From Bordetella sp. LUAb4 (lineage in GTDB: Bacteria; Pseudomonadota; Gammaproteobacteria; Burkholderiales; Burkholderiaceae_B), in NCBI RefSeq assembly GCF_021325795.1, contig NZ_JAHPZX010000002.1:62001-126000 (forward strand): a stretch of DNA of 64,000 nucleotides, written 5' to 3'. Position numbers and translations under genes: made by a program. This document shows, piece by piece, positions 18,785 to 28,200 of this stretch; position 1 is the first letter of the stretch; each line of letters starts with the position of its first letter. The notes beneath the pieces are model-generated. The model had not been told where the DNA came from and searched no databases. It saw nothing but the letters and a program-made list of their open reading frames with translations.

Positions 18785-19657
18785 TCAAGCCTTGCCGGTG
18801 GAGGTCTTGGCCTGGCGCACGTGCTCTTCGAGTTCGGCGAACGACGGCCGCACACCCGAATAGAGCACCTTGCGGCCGAATTCCACGGCCAGCTGCGGCG
18901 GATAGCCATTCATGCTGGCCAGCAGCGTGGTCTTGATGCATTCAAGGATCTTGATCGACTCGGCGGTCTGCTTCTCGACACGCGAAGCCAGCGGCGCCAC
19001 GAAACCGTAAGCCAGCAGGATGCCCAGGAAGGTGCCGACCATGGCCTTGGAGATCAGGTCGCCCAGCACGGCCGGCGGCTGATCCACCGCGGCCAGGGCC
19101 TTGATCACGCCCAGCACCGCGGCCACGATACCGAAGGCCGGCATGGCATCGGCCACGCTTTGCAAGGCGTGCACGGGCACATGGCGCTCGTGGCTGAAAG
19201 TCTCGATTTCCTCGTCCATCAGCGTTTCGATTTCGAAGGAGCTCATGTTGCCGCTGATCATGATGCGCAGGTAATCCGTGATGAATTCCATCAGCTTCGG
19301 ATCCTTCATGATGCGCGGCGATTCCATGAAGATCGGACTGGACGACGGATCCTCGATATGCGATTCGATCGCCATCAGGCCTTCGCGGCGCGCCTTGTTC
19401 AGAATGACGTACATGAGCGACATCAGCTCCATGTACACATCCTTGCTATAGGGCGCACCCCGCAAGGCGGCCGGAATCGCCGCCTTGGTCAATTTGATCG
19501 ACTTGGCGCTGTTGCCGGCAAGAAAGGCACCGATCGCGGCGCCGCCGATCAGCGTGAATTCGAACGGCTGGTAGAGCGCGCCAAGGTGACCACCCATGAC
19601 GATGAAGCTTCCCACCACGGAAGCAATGACTACCAAGTAACCAATAACAATCAGCAC
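18785..19657 (-). CDS. motA: Flagellar motor stator protein MotA
   Basis: MotA is the four-helix inner-membrane stator subunit that pushes on the rotor protein FliG. The 290-residue protein begins MLIVIGYLVVIASVVGSFIV, has the cytoplasmic loop with SHERHVPVHALQSVADAMPA, and ends with paired membrane helices (FGIVAAVLGVIKALA; GTFLGILLAYGFVAPLAS). It is the first gene after flhC, separated by 120 bp that include a small hairpin. Confidence 0.96.
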   Translation of the reverse strand: MLIVIGYLVVIASVVGSFIVMGGHLGALYQPFEFTLIGGAAIGAFLAGNSAKSIKLTKAAIPAALRGAPYSKDVYMELMSLMYVILNKARREGLMAIESHIEDPSSSPIFMESPRIMKDPKLMEFITDYLRIMISGNMSSFEIETLMDEEIETFSHERHVPVHALQSVADAMPAFGIVAAVLGVIKALAAVDQPPAVLGDLISKAMVGTFLGILLAYGFVAPLASRVEKQTAESIKILECIKTTLLASMNGYPPQLAVEFGRKVLYSGVRPSFAELEEHVRQAKTSTGKA

Positions 19658-19712
19658 ATCAGGCCCCTGCCAGCTTAGACGTAATATGAACGCCCATCAT
19701 CCACTGTTTCCC

Positions 19713-19730
19713 CCCACGCAAAAGCGTGGG
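19713..19730. other. Stem-loop between flhC and motA
   Basis: A perfect 7-bp stem CCCACGC-AAAA-GCGTGGG occurs in the 120-bp flhC-motA gap. It has no T tract, so it may slow or process the transcript and set the ratio of flhDC to motAB message. No sigma-28 promoter is evident in this gap. Confidence 0.45.
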
Positions 19731-19777
19731 TTACAGGGGAATTTTCGTGGCTTTTTGGGGTTATTGAGCGGAAATGG

Positions 19778-20359
19778 TCACAGACCGACGACGTCGGCGG
19801 CCACTCCGGCACGGCGTCCGGCACGTTCCTTGGCAGCCGCGCGGGTCTTGCCGGCACGGGGAGGGGGACGGCAGATGGCGCAGACGAAGTCGCCGCGCGG
19901 GTCGTGCGCATGAGCGATGAAGTGTCCGCCGCACTGCCGGCATTCGGACAGCTGCAGCATCTTGCCTTCGAAGAAGCGCACCAGCATCCAGGCGCGGGTG
20001 AAGCTCAGGACAGGTTCACCGCCTTCGCCGTCGGTGACGCCGTTGTGTTCCAGATACAGGCGGTAGGCATCGATGGTGGCGCGTATGCCTTTGCTGCCTG
20101 TGTTCTCGTTGAGGAACTTGAACACGTTGTAGAACAGGGACGAATGGATGTTCGGCAGCCAGGTCATGAACCAGTCGACCGAGAAGGGCAACATGCCTTT
20201 GGGTGGCGAGCAACCGCGGATTTCGCGATAGAGCCGCGCCAGGCGATCGTGGCTGAGGTTGGTTTCGGACTCGAGGACTTGAAGCCGTGCCCCCAGACCT
20301 ATCATGGCGCTGGCCAGTAGGATTTCGTCGGCTTCTTGAGATACGCTTTTGGTGGCCAT
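19778..20359 (-). CDS. flhC: Flagellar master regulator subunit FlhC
   Basis: FlhC with FlhD forms the FlhD4C2 activator of class 2 flagellar promoters. The 193-residue protein has the family core (FYNVFKFLNENTGSKGIRATIDAYRLY in part) and a zinc site formed by Cys140, Cys143, Cys160 and Cys163 (CRQC, CAIC). It lies 59 bp after flhD in the conserved flhD-flhC order. Confidence 0.97.
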   Translation of the reverse strand: MATKSVSQEADEILLASAMIGLGARLQVLESETNLSHDRLARLYREIRGCSPPKGMLPFSVDWFMTWLPNIHSSLFYNVFKFLNENTGSKGIRATIDAYRLYLEHNGVTDGEGGEPVLSFTRAWMLVRFFEGKMLQLSECRQCGGHFIAHAHDPRGDFVCAICRPPPRAGKTRAAAKERAGRRAGVAADVVGL

Positions 20360-20418
20360 GGCCCGTTACAAACCTGACATATATAAAGAGTGAGAAGTGG
20401 CGTGAGCGCCGCTGCGCG

Positions 20419-20742
20419 TCAGGCCAACTGCTCGACGGGTTGCTTGGCCAACAGAATCGTGGCGTGGGCTTGTTGCAATGCGCCGCCCAGAACATCGTGG
20501 GTCAAGGCGGACAGCAGGCTGTAGTCGTCGAACCGGAAACGGCACAGCAAGGAGCTGGAGCTGGCCAATTTCACCAATTGCGCGGGCGACAAGCGAAGCA
20601 GGATGTCGGCTACCGGCTCGCTGAAACCGAGACGAAACATGGCGGCGGCGTAATCGTCGCGCAACATGCGTTGGGCCAGCAGCAAGTACGACAGATTGAC
20701 TTCGCGGATGTCGGCGAGCAAAGAATTCTCGGTATGTTTCAT
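20419..20742 (-). CDS. flhD: Flagellar master regulator subunit FlhD
   Basis: FlhD is the partner of FlhC in the master activator. The core [17 protein letters not shown]-type block (here [17 protein letters not shown]) and [16 protein letters not shown] are diagnostic. I chose the ATG at 20742 ([12 protein letters not shown]), which has AAGGGA a few bases upstream. A GTG at 20760 would add six residues that include this ribosome-binding site. The product is 107 residues. Confidence 0.95.
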   Translation of the reverse strand: MKHTENSLLADIREVNLSYLLLAQRMLRDDYAAAMFRLGFSEPVADILLRLSPAQLVKLASSSSLLCRFRFDDYSLLSALTHDVLGGALQQAHATILLAKQPVEQLA

Positions 20743-20760
20743 GGGTCGTCCCTTGATCAC

Positions 20761-21196
20761 TTTCTAAATGCGCTGTCCCAATGGCAAGCGCAAACAAACG
20801 TTACATACGACACGCTGGATTTCCCTCACGTTTGCAAAATGTGTCTTTTGTTCGCAAACGTCAGTGAATTTACCATGAGCACTGTCATTTTCTATGTCAA
20901 GTATGACAAAAATTGTTTGTTCGACAAATATCGCACTTCAAGGACATATATAGCAACATAGAAATTCCCTACTTTGAGTCAATTCTGTAAATAAGCCTTC
21001 AAATGCTAGCGTCCTTGGTCGAATGAATCGGGGCAAATTGCCGACAATTGCACGAAGAAGTCAGGAGTCTGCCAGGAAGCCGTCAGGCAGTCCGGATACG
21101 CCCGGACCTGCGGCGGTCGTTTGTAACGCTGTAGCCTGCGGACAACACGGAATCAGCCCTCTCCTGGCGCCCTAAGTTTTCGTTAGTCATAGCGCA
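20761..21196. promoter_or_regulatory. flhD-fliA divergent regulatory region
   Basis: About 436 bp lie between flhD and fliA, without a credible gene and with a markedly AT-rich centre. On the minus strand, TTGACA (20900-20895) is followed after 22 bp by the extended -10-like TGG-TAAATT (20875-20867). The spacing is long, so this promoter is tentative. Nearby are an inverted repeat ACGTTTGC (20828-20835) / GCAAACGT (20854-20861), the small palindromes TGTCA-AGTA-TGACA (20895-20908) and TTTGT-TCG-ACAAA (20916-20928), and CAAACGTTAC at 20795. Such density suits a master operon controlled by several regulators, such as BvgA in Bordetella, which I cannot assign to sites here. Confidence 0.5.
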
Positions 21197-21952
21197 ATGC
21201 CCCAATCTGAAGACAGCCTGGCCGAATATGCCCCGCTCGTACGCAAGCTTGCGTTGCAGCTGCTCGCCCGGCTGCCGGCCAGCGTCGAACTGGACGATCT
21301 GATACAAGCCGGCATGATCGGCCTGCTGGATGCGTTTCGTCGTTACCAGGAAACCGCGGATGCCCAGTTCGAGACCTATGCCACCTCGCGTATCCGCGGG
21401 GCGATGCTCGACGAGTTACGGAACCAGGATTGGTTACCGCGTAGCGTGCGCAGCAAGGCCAAGCGTATCGAACAGGCGGTTGCCCATCTGGGCCAGCGTC
21501 TGATGCGCGCGCCCACCGAGTCCGAGATCGCGGCCCAGCTGGACATGCCGCTGAACGAGTACCACGAGATGCTGTATGACGCCCAAGGCGTGCAGATCGT
21601 GCATTACGAGGATTTCGGCACCGAGAATGGGGCCGACAGCAGCGATTCCGATTGGAGCAACGGCGCCGCGGCTGCCTCCACCAGCAGCAATCCGCTGGAC
21701 AGCCTGTTGGCGGGCGATTTCCGCCAGGTGCTGGTCGAAGCCATCGACGCCCTGCCCGACCGCGAGAAGCTGCTGCTGTCTCTCTATTACGAGCAGGGCC
21801 TGAATCTCAAGGAAATCGGCGCCATCATGGAAGTGACCGAAGCCCGCGTCTGCCAGTTACGCAGCCAGGCGACGACGCGGCTGCGGGCTTACATGCATAA
21901 CCAGTCATGGCGGGAAATGCCCAGCCACGGCTTGCTGGCGCACGTCGTTTGA
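21197..21952 (+). CDS. fliA: RNA polymerase sigma factor FliA (sigma-28)
   Basis: FliA directs transcription of late flagellar genes such as fliC and flgM. Region 2 (VELDDLIQAGMIGLLDAFRRY, FETYATSRIRGAMLDELR), region 3 (RVRS-like PRSVRSKAKRIEQAV) and region 4 (LPDREKLLLSLYYEQGLNLK, VTEARVCQLRSQA) are all present in 251 residues. A Ser/Ala-rich insert separates regions 3 and 4. It is divergent from flhDC, and the matching promoters are visible before flgM and fliC. Confidence 0.97.
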   Translation: MPQSEDSLAEYAPLVRKLALQLLARLPASVELDDLIQAGMIGLLDAFRRYQETADAQFETYATSRIRGAMLDELRNQDWLPRSVRSKAKRIEQAVAHLGQRLMRAPTESEIAAQLDMPLNEYHEMLYDAQGVQIVHYEDFGTENGADSSDSDWSNGAAAASTSSNPLDSLLAGDFRQVLVEAIDALPDREKLLLSLYYEQGLNLKEIGAIMEVTEARVCQLRSQATTRLRAYMHNQSWREMPSHGLLAHVV

Positions 21953-21999
21953 GACGGCCTTTACCTTTTTAGCTATCTTCTTCATCCGGATCCGCCACC

Positions 22000-23247
22000 A
22001 TGGACACGTCCCACGCTCGCGAAATGAATCAGAGGGTGAACGAGCCGCTATCGGCAATAGCGCCCGCGGCGTTGCCCGCGTCCACGGTCGACAGCCTGCC
22101 GCCCGCGCCGACGATCGCCGCCCACCCCCTGCAAAAAACCAGCGTCTACGTCACCCAACCCGTTTTGCCGCCGCTGGCGGAGTTCCTTCCCTATCTCGAG
22201 CAGATATGGGACAGCAAGATGTTGACCAACGGCGGACCCTTCCATCAACAATTGGAAGAGGCGCTTTGCGAATACCTGGGCGTGCCTTACATCAGCCTGT
22301 TCAGCAACGGCACGTTGGCACTGATCTCGGCACTGCAAGCGCTACGGGTGACGGGCGAAGTCATTACCACGCCCTATTCTTTCGTGGCGACCGCCCATTC
22401 GCTGGTATGGAATGGCATAAAACCCGTGTTCGTCGACATCGACCCTGTCACCATGGCGATGGATCCCGCGCGGATCGAAGCGGCGATCACGCCCAACACG
22501 GTCGCGATCTTGCCGGTTCATTGTTACGGCTATCCCTGCGATGTCGACGGCATCCAACGCATCGCCGATCTATATGGACTGAAGGTCATCTACGATGCCG
22601 CGCACGCGTTTGCCGTCCGCCACCGGGGCAACAGCCTGCTCAATCACGGCGAGATGTCAGTCCTGAGCTTCCACGCCACGAAAGTGTTCAACACCTTCGA
22701 AGGCGGCGCCATCGTCTGCCAGGACGCCAAGACCAAAAAACGCATCGACTACTTGAAGAACTTCGGTATTGCCGACGAAACCACGGTGGTCGCCCCCGGC
22801 ATCAACGGCAAGATGAGCGAGATCAATGCCGCCTTCGGGCTGCTGCAGCTCAAGGGCGTTGATGATGCGATCGCCCAACGCGGCATCCGCGATGCCCGCT
22901 ACCGCCAGGGCCTGGCTGGGGTGCCCGGGATAGCGGTGATGACGTCGATTGCCGGCATGGAACCCAACTATTCCTATTTCCCCATCTTCGTAGGCCCGGA
23001 CTACGGCCGCACCCGCGACGAGCTCTACTTCGCCCTGAGGGCACGCGACATCTACGCCCGCCGTTATTTTTATCCCTTGATCAGTCAGTTTCCGATGTAC
23101 AGGGGCGTGGCCTCGGCCGAGTCGGACAACCTGCCGGTGGCCACCCGTGCCGCGAGCCAAGTGATCTGCCTGCCGCTCTATCCGACGCTGCCTCTGGAGC
23201 AGTTGGACGAGATCGTGAATCTCATTCGCGATCTACCAAATCCTTGA
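22000..23247 (+). CDS. DegT/DnrJ/EryC1-family sugar aminotransferase (VioA/WecE-like)
   Basis: This PLP enzyme probably aminates a dTDP-4-keto-6-deoxyhexose at C4, as VioA (viosamine) and WecE (Fuc4N) do. Core motifs are LTNGGPFHQQLEEAL, LFSNGTLAL for PLP phosphate, HCYGYPCD, YDAAHAF and the Schiff-base Lys228 in SFHATKVFNTFEGG. The length is 415 residues, of which the first 45 or so are Pro/Ala-rich and not conserved. There is no clear ribosome-binding site at the chosen ATG, so the true start may be a little downstream (ATG at 22024). It lies between fliA and fliC, pointing to flagellin glycosylation. The exact sugar is inferred. Confidence 0.85.
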   Translation: MDTSHAREMNQRVNEPLSAIAPAALPASTVDSLPPAPTIAAHPLQKTSVYVTQPVLPPLAEFLPYLEQIWDSKMLTNGGPFHQQLEEALCEYLGVPYISLFSNGTLALISALQALRVTGEVITTPYSFVATAHSLVWNGIKPVFVDIDPVTMAMDPARIEAAITPNTVAILPVHCYGYPCDVDGIQRIADLYGLKVIYDAAHAFAVRHRGNSLLNHGEMSVLSFHATKVFNTFEGGAIVCQDAKTKKRIDYLKNFGIADETTVVAPGINGKMSEINAAFGLLQLKGVDDAIAQRGIRDARYRQGLAGVPGIAVMTSIAGMEPNYSYFPIFVGPDYGRTRDELYFALRARDIYARRYFYPLISQFPMYRGVASAESDNLPVATRAASQVICLPLYPTLPLEQLDEIVNLIRDLPNP

Positions 23248-23249
23248 TA

Positions 23250-23260
23250 TTCGCAAACGT
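23250..23260. promoter_or_regulatory. TTCGCAAACGT motif upstream of fliC
   Basis: The 11-base string TTCGCAAACGT just after the aminotransferase stop also occurs exactly at 20851-20861 upstream of flhD. It shares its core with the TTCGCAA repeats upstream of flgB and flgA. It lies 107 bp before the fliC -35 element. A common flagellar regulator site is possible but unproven. Confidence 0.35.
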
Positions 23261-23366
23261 AACTATAGGAAACACAGGGGCGGATTTTCCGCCCTTTTCT
23301 CTGGGGAGCGGCATCTATGGGCAGCCAACTTTCCCTCGCCGGACGAAAAACTTCGAAAAGAAGCCC

Positions 23367-23393
23367 TAAAGAATCGAATATCCCAGTCGTTAT
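23367..23393 (+). promoter_or_regulatory. Sigma-28 (FliA) promoter of fliC
   Basis: TAAAGAAT (23367-23374), an 11-bp spacer and GTCGTTAT (23386-23393) fit the sigma-28 consensus TAAAGTTT-N11-GCCGATAA at six and five positions of eight. It is about 107 bp upstream of the fliC ATG, which leaves a long 5' leader. Confidence 0.7.
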
Positions 23394-23500
23394 CCAGGCA
23401 GCGGAACACTTAACTCGGGTAGAACCGGGCGAGCCCACCGCGTTGTTGGGTAGCGATAGCTGCCCAGTTTGAAGAAGCCTTTCTCTCTCGGGAGCTATAC

Positions 23501-25051
23501 ATGTCTTCGGTTATCAATACCAACTACCTCTCTCTGGTTGCCCAAAACAACCTGAACTCGTCGCAATCCGCCCTGGGCACCGCGATCACCCGCCTGTCCT
23601 CCGGCCTGCGCATCAACAGCGCCAAGGATGACGCTGCTGGTGAAGCCATCGCCAACCGCTTCACGGCCAACGTGAACGGCCTGACCCAGGCTGCTCGTAA
23701 CGCCAACGACGGTATCTCGATCGCTCAAACGACCGAAGGTTCGTTGGACGAAATCAACAACAACTTGCAGCGCGTTCGCGAACTGACCGTTCAGTCCGCC
23801 AACGGCACGAACTCGGCCAGCGACCTGAAGTCGATCCAGGCTGAAATCACCCAGCGCATGGCTGAAATCGACCGCGTGTCGGCTCAGACCCAGTTCAACG
23901 GCGTGAAGGTTCTGGCCAGCGATCAAACGCTGACCATCCAAGTCGGTGCCAACGACAACGAAACGATCAACGTCAACCTGAAGCAGATCAATTCGTCGAC
24001 CCTGGGCCTGACCAACCTGGACGTGACGAAGGCCGTTTCCAGCGACTCGCTGGTTGCCGCCGGCAACTTCAAGGATGCCGTCGCTGGTAAGGCCGCTACC
24101 TCGGCCACCACCGTCGCTCTGGACTACTCGGGCGCCACCCCCGCCACCCCGACGCTGGTTGTCGGTAGCGACGGCGCTCTGTACGCCCAAAGCGCTGGTT
24201 CGCTCTACGCCGCCACGTACGATGCCAACACCAACACCGTGTCCTACGACACGAGCGGTGCTGCAGCGACTGCCGGTGTTGCCGCGACCACCGCGACCAC
24301 CTACGTCAATAGCGGTACGCTGACGAACCTGAGCGATGTCAAGGCTGGTAAGGCCGACGACACCGCCGGCGCTCCGTCCTTCACCGTTTACCAAGCCAAG
24401 GCCGACGGCAAGCTGGTGGTGTCGGATGGTACGAAGTCGTGGAACATCGACGGCGTCACCAACAAGATCGACCTGTCGACCGGCAAGGTCACCCTGGGTG
24501 GCGCTGGCGCTACTGGTGCCGTGCCGACCGCTGGCGCCTACACCGAGGTTTCGAACGACAACGTCCTGACGTTGCCGGGTACGGACGCCGTGGCCACCGT
24601 GGCTGCTGTTGCCTACAACACCACCGACGCTTTCGCCAGCCTGGGTGGCACCAACACCCTGGAGAAGGACGCCAAGGGCAACCTGCTGGTCAAGAACGTC
24701 GGCGCCGACGGCACGACCTCGTACTTCACCGCCACCGCTGATGCGTCGGGCAAGGTCACCGCTGGCGACGAAGCCAACGTCGATCCGCTGGCCAACATCG
24801 ACAAGGCCATCTCGACGGTTGACTCGTTCCGTAGCGACCTGGGCGCGATCCAGAACCGCTTCGAATCGACCATCACCAACCTGAACAACACGGTCAACAA
24901 CCTGTCCGACGCCCGTTCGCGTATTCAAGACGCCGACTACGCGACCGAAGTGTCGAACATGAGCCGCGCTCAGATCCTGCAACAAGCTGGTACCTCGGTT
25001 CTGGCGCAAGCCAACCAAGTGCCGCAGACGGTTCTGTCGCTGCTGCGTTAA
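23501..25051 (+). CDS. fliC: Flagellin FliC
   Basis: This is the filament subunit. The conserved D0/D1 N-terminal region (VINTNYLSLVAQNNLNSSQ, LSSGLRINSAKDDAAGEAI) and C-terminal region (ESTITNLNNTVNNLSDARSR, ILQQAGTSVLAQANQVPQTV) flank a variable central part of about 230 residues, rich in Thr, Ser, Ala and Asp. This exposed part is where glycans are usually attached. The ATG at 23501 has GGAG six bases upstream. The length of 516 residues is larger than the minimal flagellin. Codon use is strongly biased, as in a highly expressed gene, and neighbouring genes are predicted glycan enzymes. Confidence 0.97.
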   Translation: MSSVINTNYLSLVAQNNLNSSQSALGTAITRLSSGLRINSAKDDAAGEAIANRFTANVNGLTQAARNANDGISIAQTTEGSLDEINNNLQRVRELTVQSANGTNSASDLKSIQAEITQRMAEIDRVSAQTQFNGVKVLASDQTLTIQVGANDNETINVNLKQINSSTLGLTNLDVTKAVSSDSLVAAGNFKDAVAGKAATSATTVALDYSGATPATPTLVVGSDGALYAQSAGSLYAATYDANTNTVSYDTSGAAATAGVAATTATTYVNSGTLTNLSDVKAGKADDTAGAPSFTVYQAKADGKLVVSDGTKSWNIDGVTNKIDLSTGKVTLGGAGATGAVPTAGAYTEVSNDNVLTLPGTDAVATVAAVAYNTTDAFASLGGTNTLEKDAKGNLLVKNVGADGTTSYFTATADASGKVTAGDEANVDPLANIDKAISTVDSFRSDLGAIQNRFESTITNLNNTVNNLSDARSRIQDADYATEVSNMSRAQILQQAGTSVLAQANQVPQTVLSLLR

Positions 25052-25064
25052 TCGGTACTTCTCT

Positions 25065-25132
25065 GGAAGCCGGTCTCCGGCTTCCGGCAGATTGGACCCC
25101 GGTCCGCGTTCATTCGCGGTCCGGGGTTTTTT
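25065..25132 (+). terminator. Tandem stem-loops terminating fliC
   Basis: A perfect 9-bp hairpin GGAAGCCGG-TCT-CCGGCTTCC (25065-25085) is followed by a GC-rich hairpin (CCCCGGTCCGCG at 25097-25108 with CGCGGTCCGGGG at 25115-25126, one T-T mismatch) and TTTTTT. The second is a classical intrinsic terminator. The first may protect the flagellin mRNA. Confidence 0.88.
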
Positions 25133-25281
25133 CATTGCCGGGCGGCTCGCCCCAAAGGGTCCGCCAAGCGCAACAGGCCGACGTTATGGGAGATTAGGCA
25201 TGAAATATTGCGTTTTCCGTGGGATTCATTTTCCTTACTCCTTCCTACACTAGCGGCTGCATCCTGAAGCTATATCCGACC

Positions 25282-28200
25282 ATGTCCAAGCCCACCGCAG
25301 CCCGTCTTCTGAATCGCCTCCCCGCCGCCAGCGCGCCGCGCAAGACGACCCCTGCAAAGGCGCAGAAGCTCGTCCCCCCCCAGCCGACAGATACCAAAGG
25401 CTGGTTGCTGCATGCGCGCCAGCTCATCGACGGCGGCCACGCCGAACTGGCACGGGAAGCGGCGGACAAGGCACAAGCTCTCGGCGACGACAGTGCCGGG
25501 CTGTGGCTGCTTTACGGCCGCATCGAAACGCAAGCCAACAATACCCGGATAGCGATAGGGCATTTCCGCAAGGCCATCGAGCGCGACGAAAATCTGGCGG
25601 ACGCCCATCATGGCCTGGCCAGCGCATTGCAACGCGTCGACGAATGGAAGAATGCCCTCAGGCATATCGAGGTGGTGCTGAGCCTGGAACCACAGCGGCT
25701 GAGCGCGAAGTCGCTCAAGGCCCTGATCCTGATAGGGCTGCACCGCCATACGGAAGCAATCGAACTGTTTGAAGAGCTCGTCGATAAAGATCATCCCCAG
25801 GCTGCCTACGCGCACTTGACCAATCTGGGCAACGCCCAACGGGACGTCGGCCGTCTGGCGGACGCCGAGAAGGCTTATCGCAAAGCGGTGAAGTTGCGCC
25901 CTGACGACGTCAATTCTCGTTCCAATCTATTGACGCTGTTGCATTACATGCCGGAGCGCACGGCCGCGGAGATCGAGCAGGTCTGCCGTGAAATCGGCAC
26001 GCTGTTCGCCAAGGATGTGAAGAGCGCCCGCCCTGTTCCGCGCGACAAAGCCCCGAACAAACGTCTGCGTGTCGGCATGTTCTCCGACGGCTTCCGCCAG
26101 CATCCGGTTGGCGCGATGACGGCGACGGCGCTCGAACAACTCGTGCAGCAGGGCGTGGAAATCCATGCCTATTCGACGACATCCGCATCGGACTACATCA
26201 CCGAGCGGATCAAGGGTTTTTGCACCCGTTGGCTGGTCGTGACCAGCCTGACCGACGATCAGTTTGTCCAGCAGATTCGCGAAGACGAGATCGATATCCT
26301 GATCGATCTGGCCGGCTATGGCGCCGGTACGCATATGCGGGCGCTGACGCAGGAACCCGCGCCCTTGATCGTCAAATGGGTCGGCGGCCTGATCAATACC
26401 ACCGGCCTCGAAAGCATCGATTACCTTATCACCGACGCCATCGAGTCGCCCCCGGGCACGGATCCCACCTATACGGAAAAGTTGATCCGTATGCCGGACG
26501 ACTACATCTGCTATATGCCGCCGGCGCGGGTGCCCAATGTCGAGTCCTTACCGGCGCTCAAGAACGGCTACGTCACGTTCGGCTGCTTCAACAACCCGAC
26601 CAAGATCAATCCCGTCGTCCTGGCGGAGTGGGCCGAGCTGTTGAAGATGGTGCCGGCATCGCGCCTGCTTCTGAAGAGCGGCGCCTACGACAGCCCGGTC
26701 ATGCGCAAGATGGTGACTGACACCATGCTGGCGCATGGCGTCCCCGAGGAACGCATACAGTTCGCTGGCTATTCCATTCATTACGCGCTGTTCCGGGCCT
26801 ACAACGACATCGATATCGCGCTGGATCCCTGGCCCTACTCGGGTGGCCTGACCACCTGCGAAGCCATGTTGATGGGCGTGCCCGTTGTCACCATGCCCGG
26901 CCCCACGTTCGCAGGGCGGCACTCGGCCACTCATCTGGTCAATGGCGGCTTGCCCGAGCTCGTCGCCAACGATTGGGACGAATACCGCGCGCGTGCGGCT
27001 GCCCTGGCCAGCGATCTGGACAATCTGGCGAATATTCGCGCCAATCTGCGCGAAACCTTGCTGAAATCCCCTGTCTGCGATGCCACGCGCTTTGCCGGCC
27101 ATCTGGCCAACGCCTTTCGCGCCATCTGGCAGCGATATTGCGAAGGCAAGGCGCCGGCCGCCTTGCATATGTCCAAGGACGGTTCGGCGCATTTCGAAGG
27201 CGACGACACACCGATCAAACTGCTGCAGACGGACTTGCCGCCGGAGGAGCGCGGCTTCCAATGGCAGTTGCCGGGCAAGCTCATCGCCGTGGACAGCAGC
27301 GGCCGCTTGCTGGACCGCCCTTCGACCGAAGGCATGTTGTCGCTGAAAATGCTGGAAACCGTGGTCTTCGACCCCGCAGGCAACATCCGCGACCACGCCT
27401 TCGTCACGCGCGATGGCGTCCACTACCAGCCTGGCTTGAGCCTGGGTGATGGCCAACCCGCCACCCTGCACGACTGCCTGGACCCGCGACTGAGCGGCCT
27501 GTTGAAACCGCTGGACGCGGATTCCGCTCCCACGGCCGGCGGCCGCGTGCTGTTCCAACGTCCGGTAGCCACCATCGCGCTGGACCGGATCGACGGCCTG
27601 CCCGCGGTGGACTGGCTGATCCTGGACGGCAACAACGCCAGCGCCACCATCCTGGAACACGGCGTCCAGACCTTGGCCAATACCCTTTTGATCGACGCCA
27701 GCGTCGTTTTCATGGCAACGCACGCGGGGCAACCCACGCTCGCCGAGATCACGGACTGGGCCAGCCGCAACGGCTTCCGCCTGCATCGTCTGCATGACGC
27801 CACCATGGGCCATGCCAGCGTTCTGCCGGGAAGCCATACGCTGCCGCCCACCGCCCTGCTGCGTGCCGATGCACTCTTCGTGCCGATCGAGAGCCGCCTG
27901 GCGAAGCTGAATGCGGGGGAACGCCAAAAGCTCGCGTGCATCCTTCACCTGGGTTACGGCCTGGAAGATCTGGCCTATGAAACCCTGGCTGGTGACGATG
28001 CGGGCCTGCCCTTCGCGCAGGACTATCTCGACGACCGCCATGTGGCGAAGGCGCTAGGCCAGGACGCCGCTATCGGCGTGCATGAGGTCCGCAACCGTAA
28101 TGAAGCGGCTGTAACAGTCCAGCTGGTGCGTAATCTGCATCAATGGAGTACTCCGGCGCTGGACGTCCTGCTCAAACGCAGCTTGAGCATGTCCACCCGT

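Noticed and set aside
23495-25135. A minus-strand frame of 546 codons opposite fliC
   Set aside because: fliC is certain on the plus strand with its own promoter, ribosome-binding site and terminator. The antisense frame is Gly/Val/Arg-rich with no start signal.
26548-28041. A minus-strand frame of 497 codons inside the giant glycosyltransferase
   Set aside because: The sense strand shows continuous glycosyltransferase motifs across this stretch.
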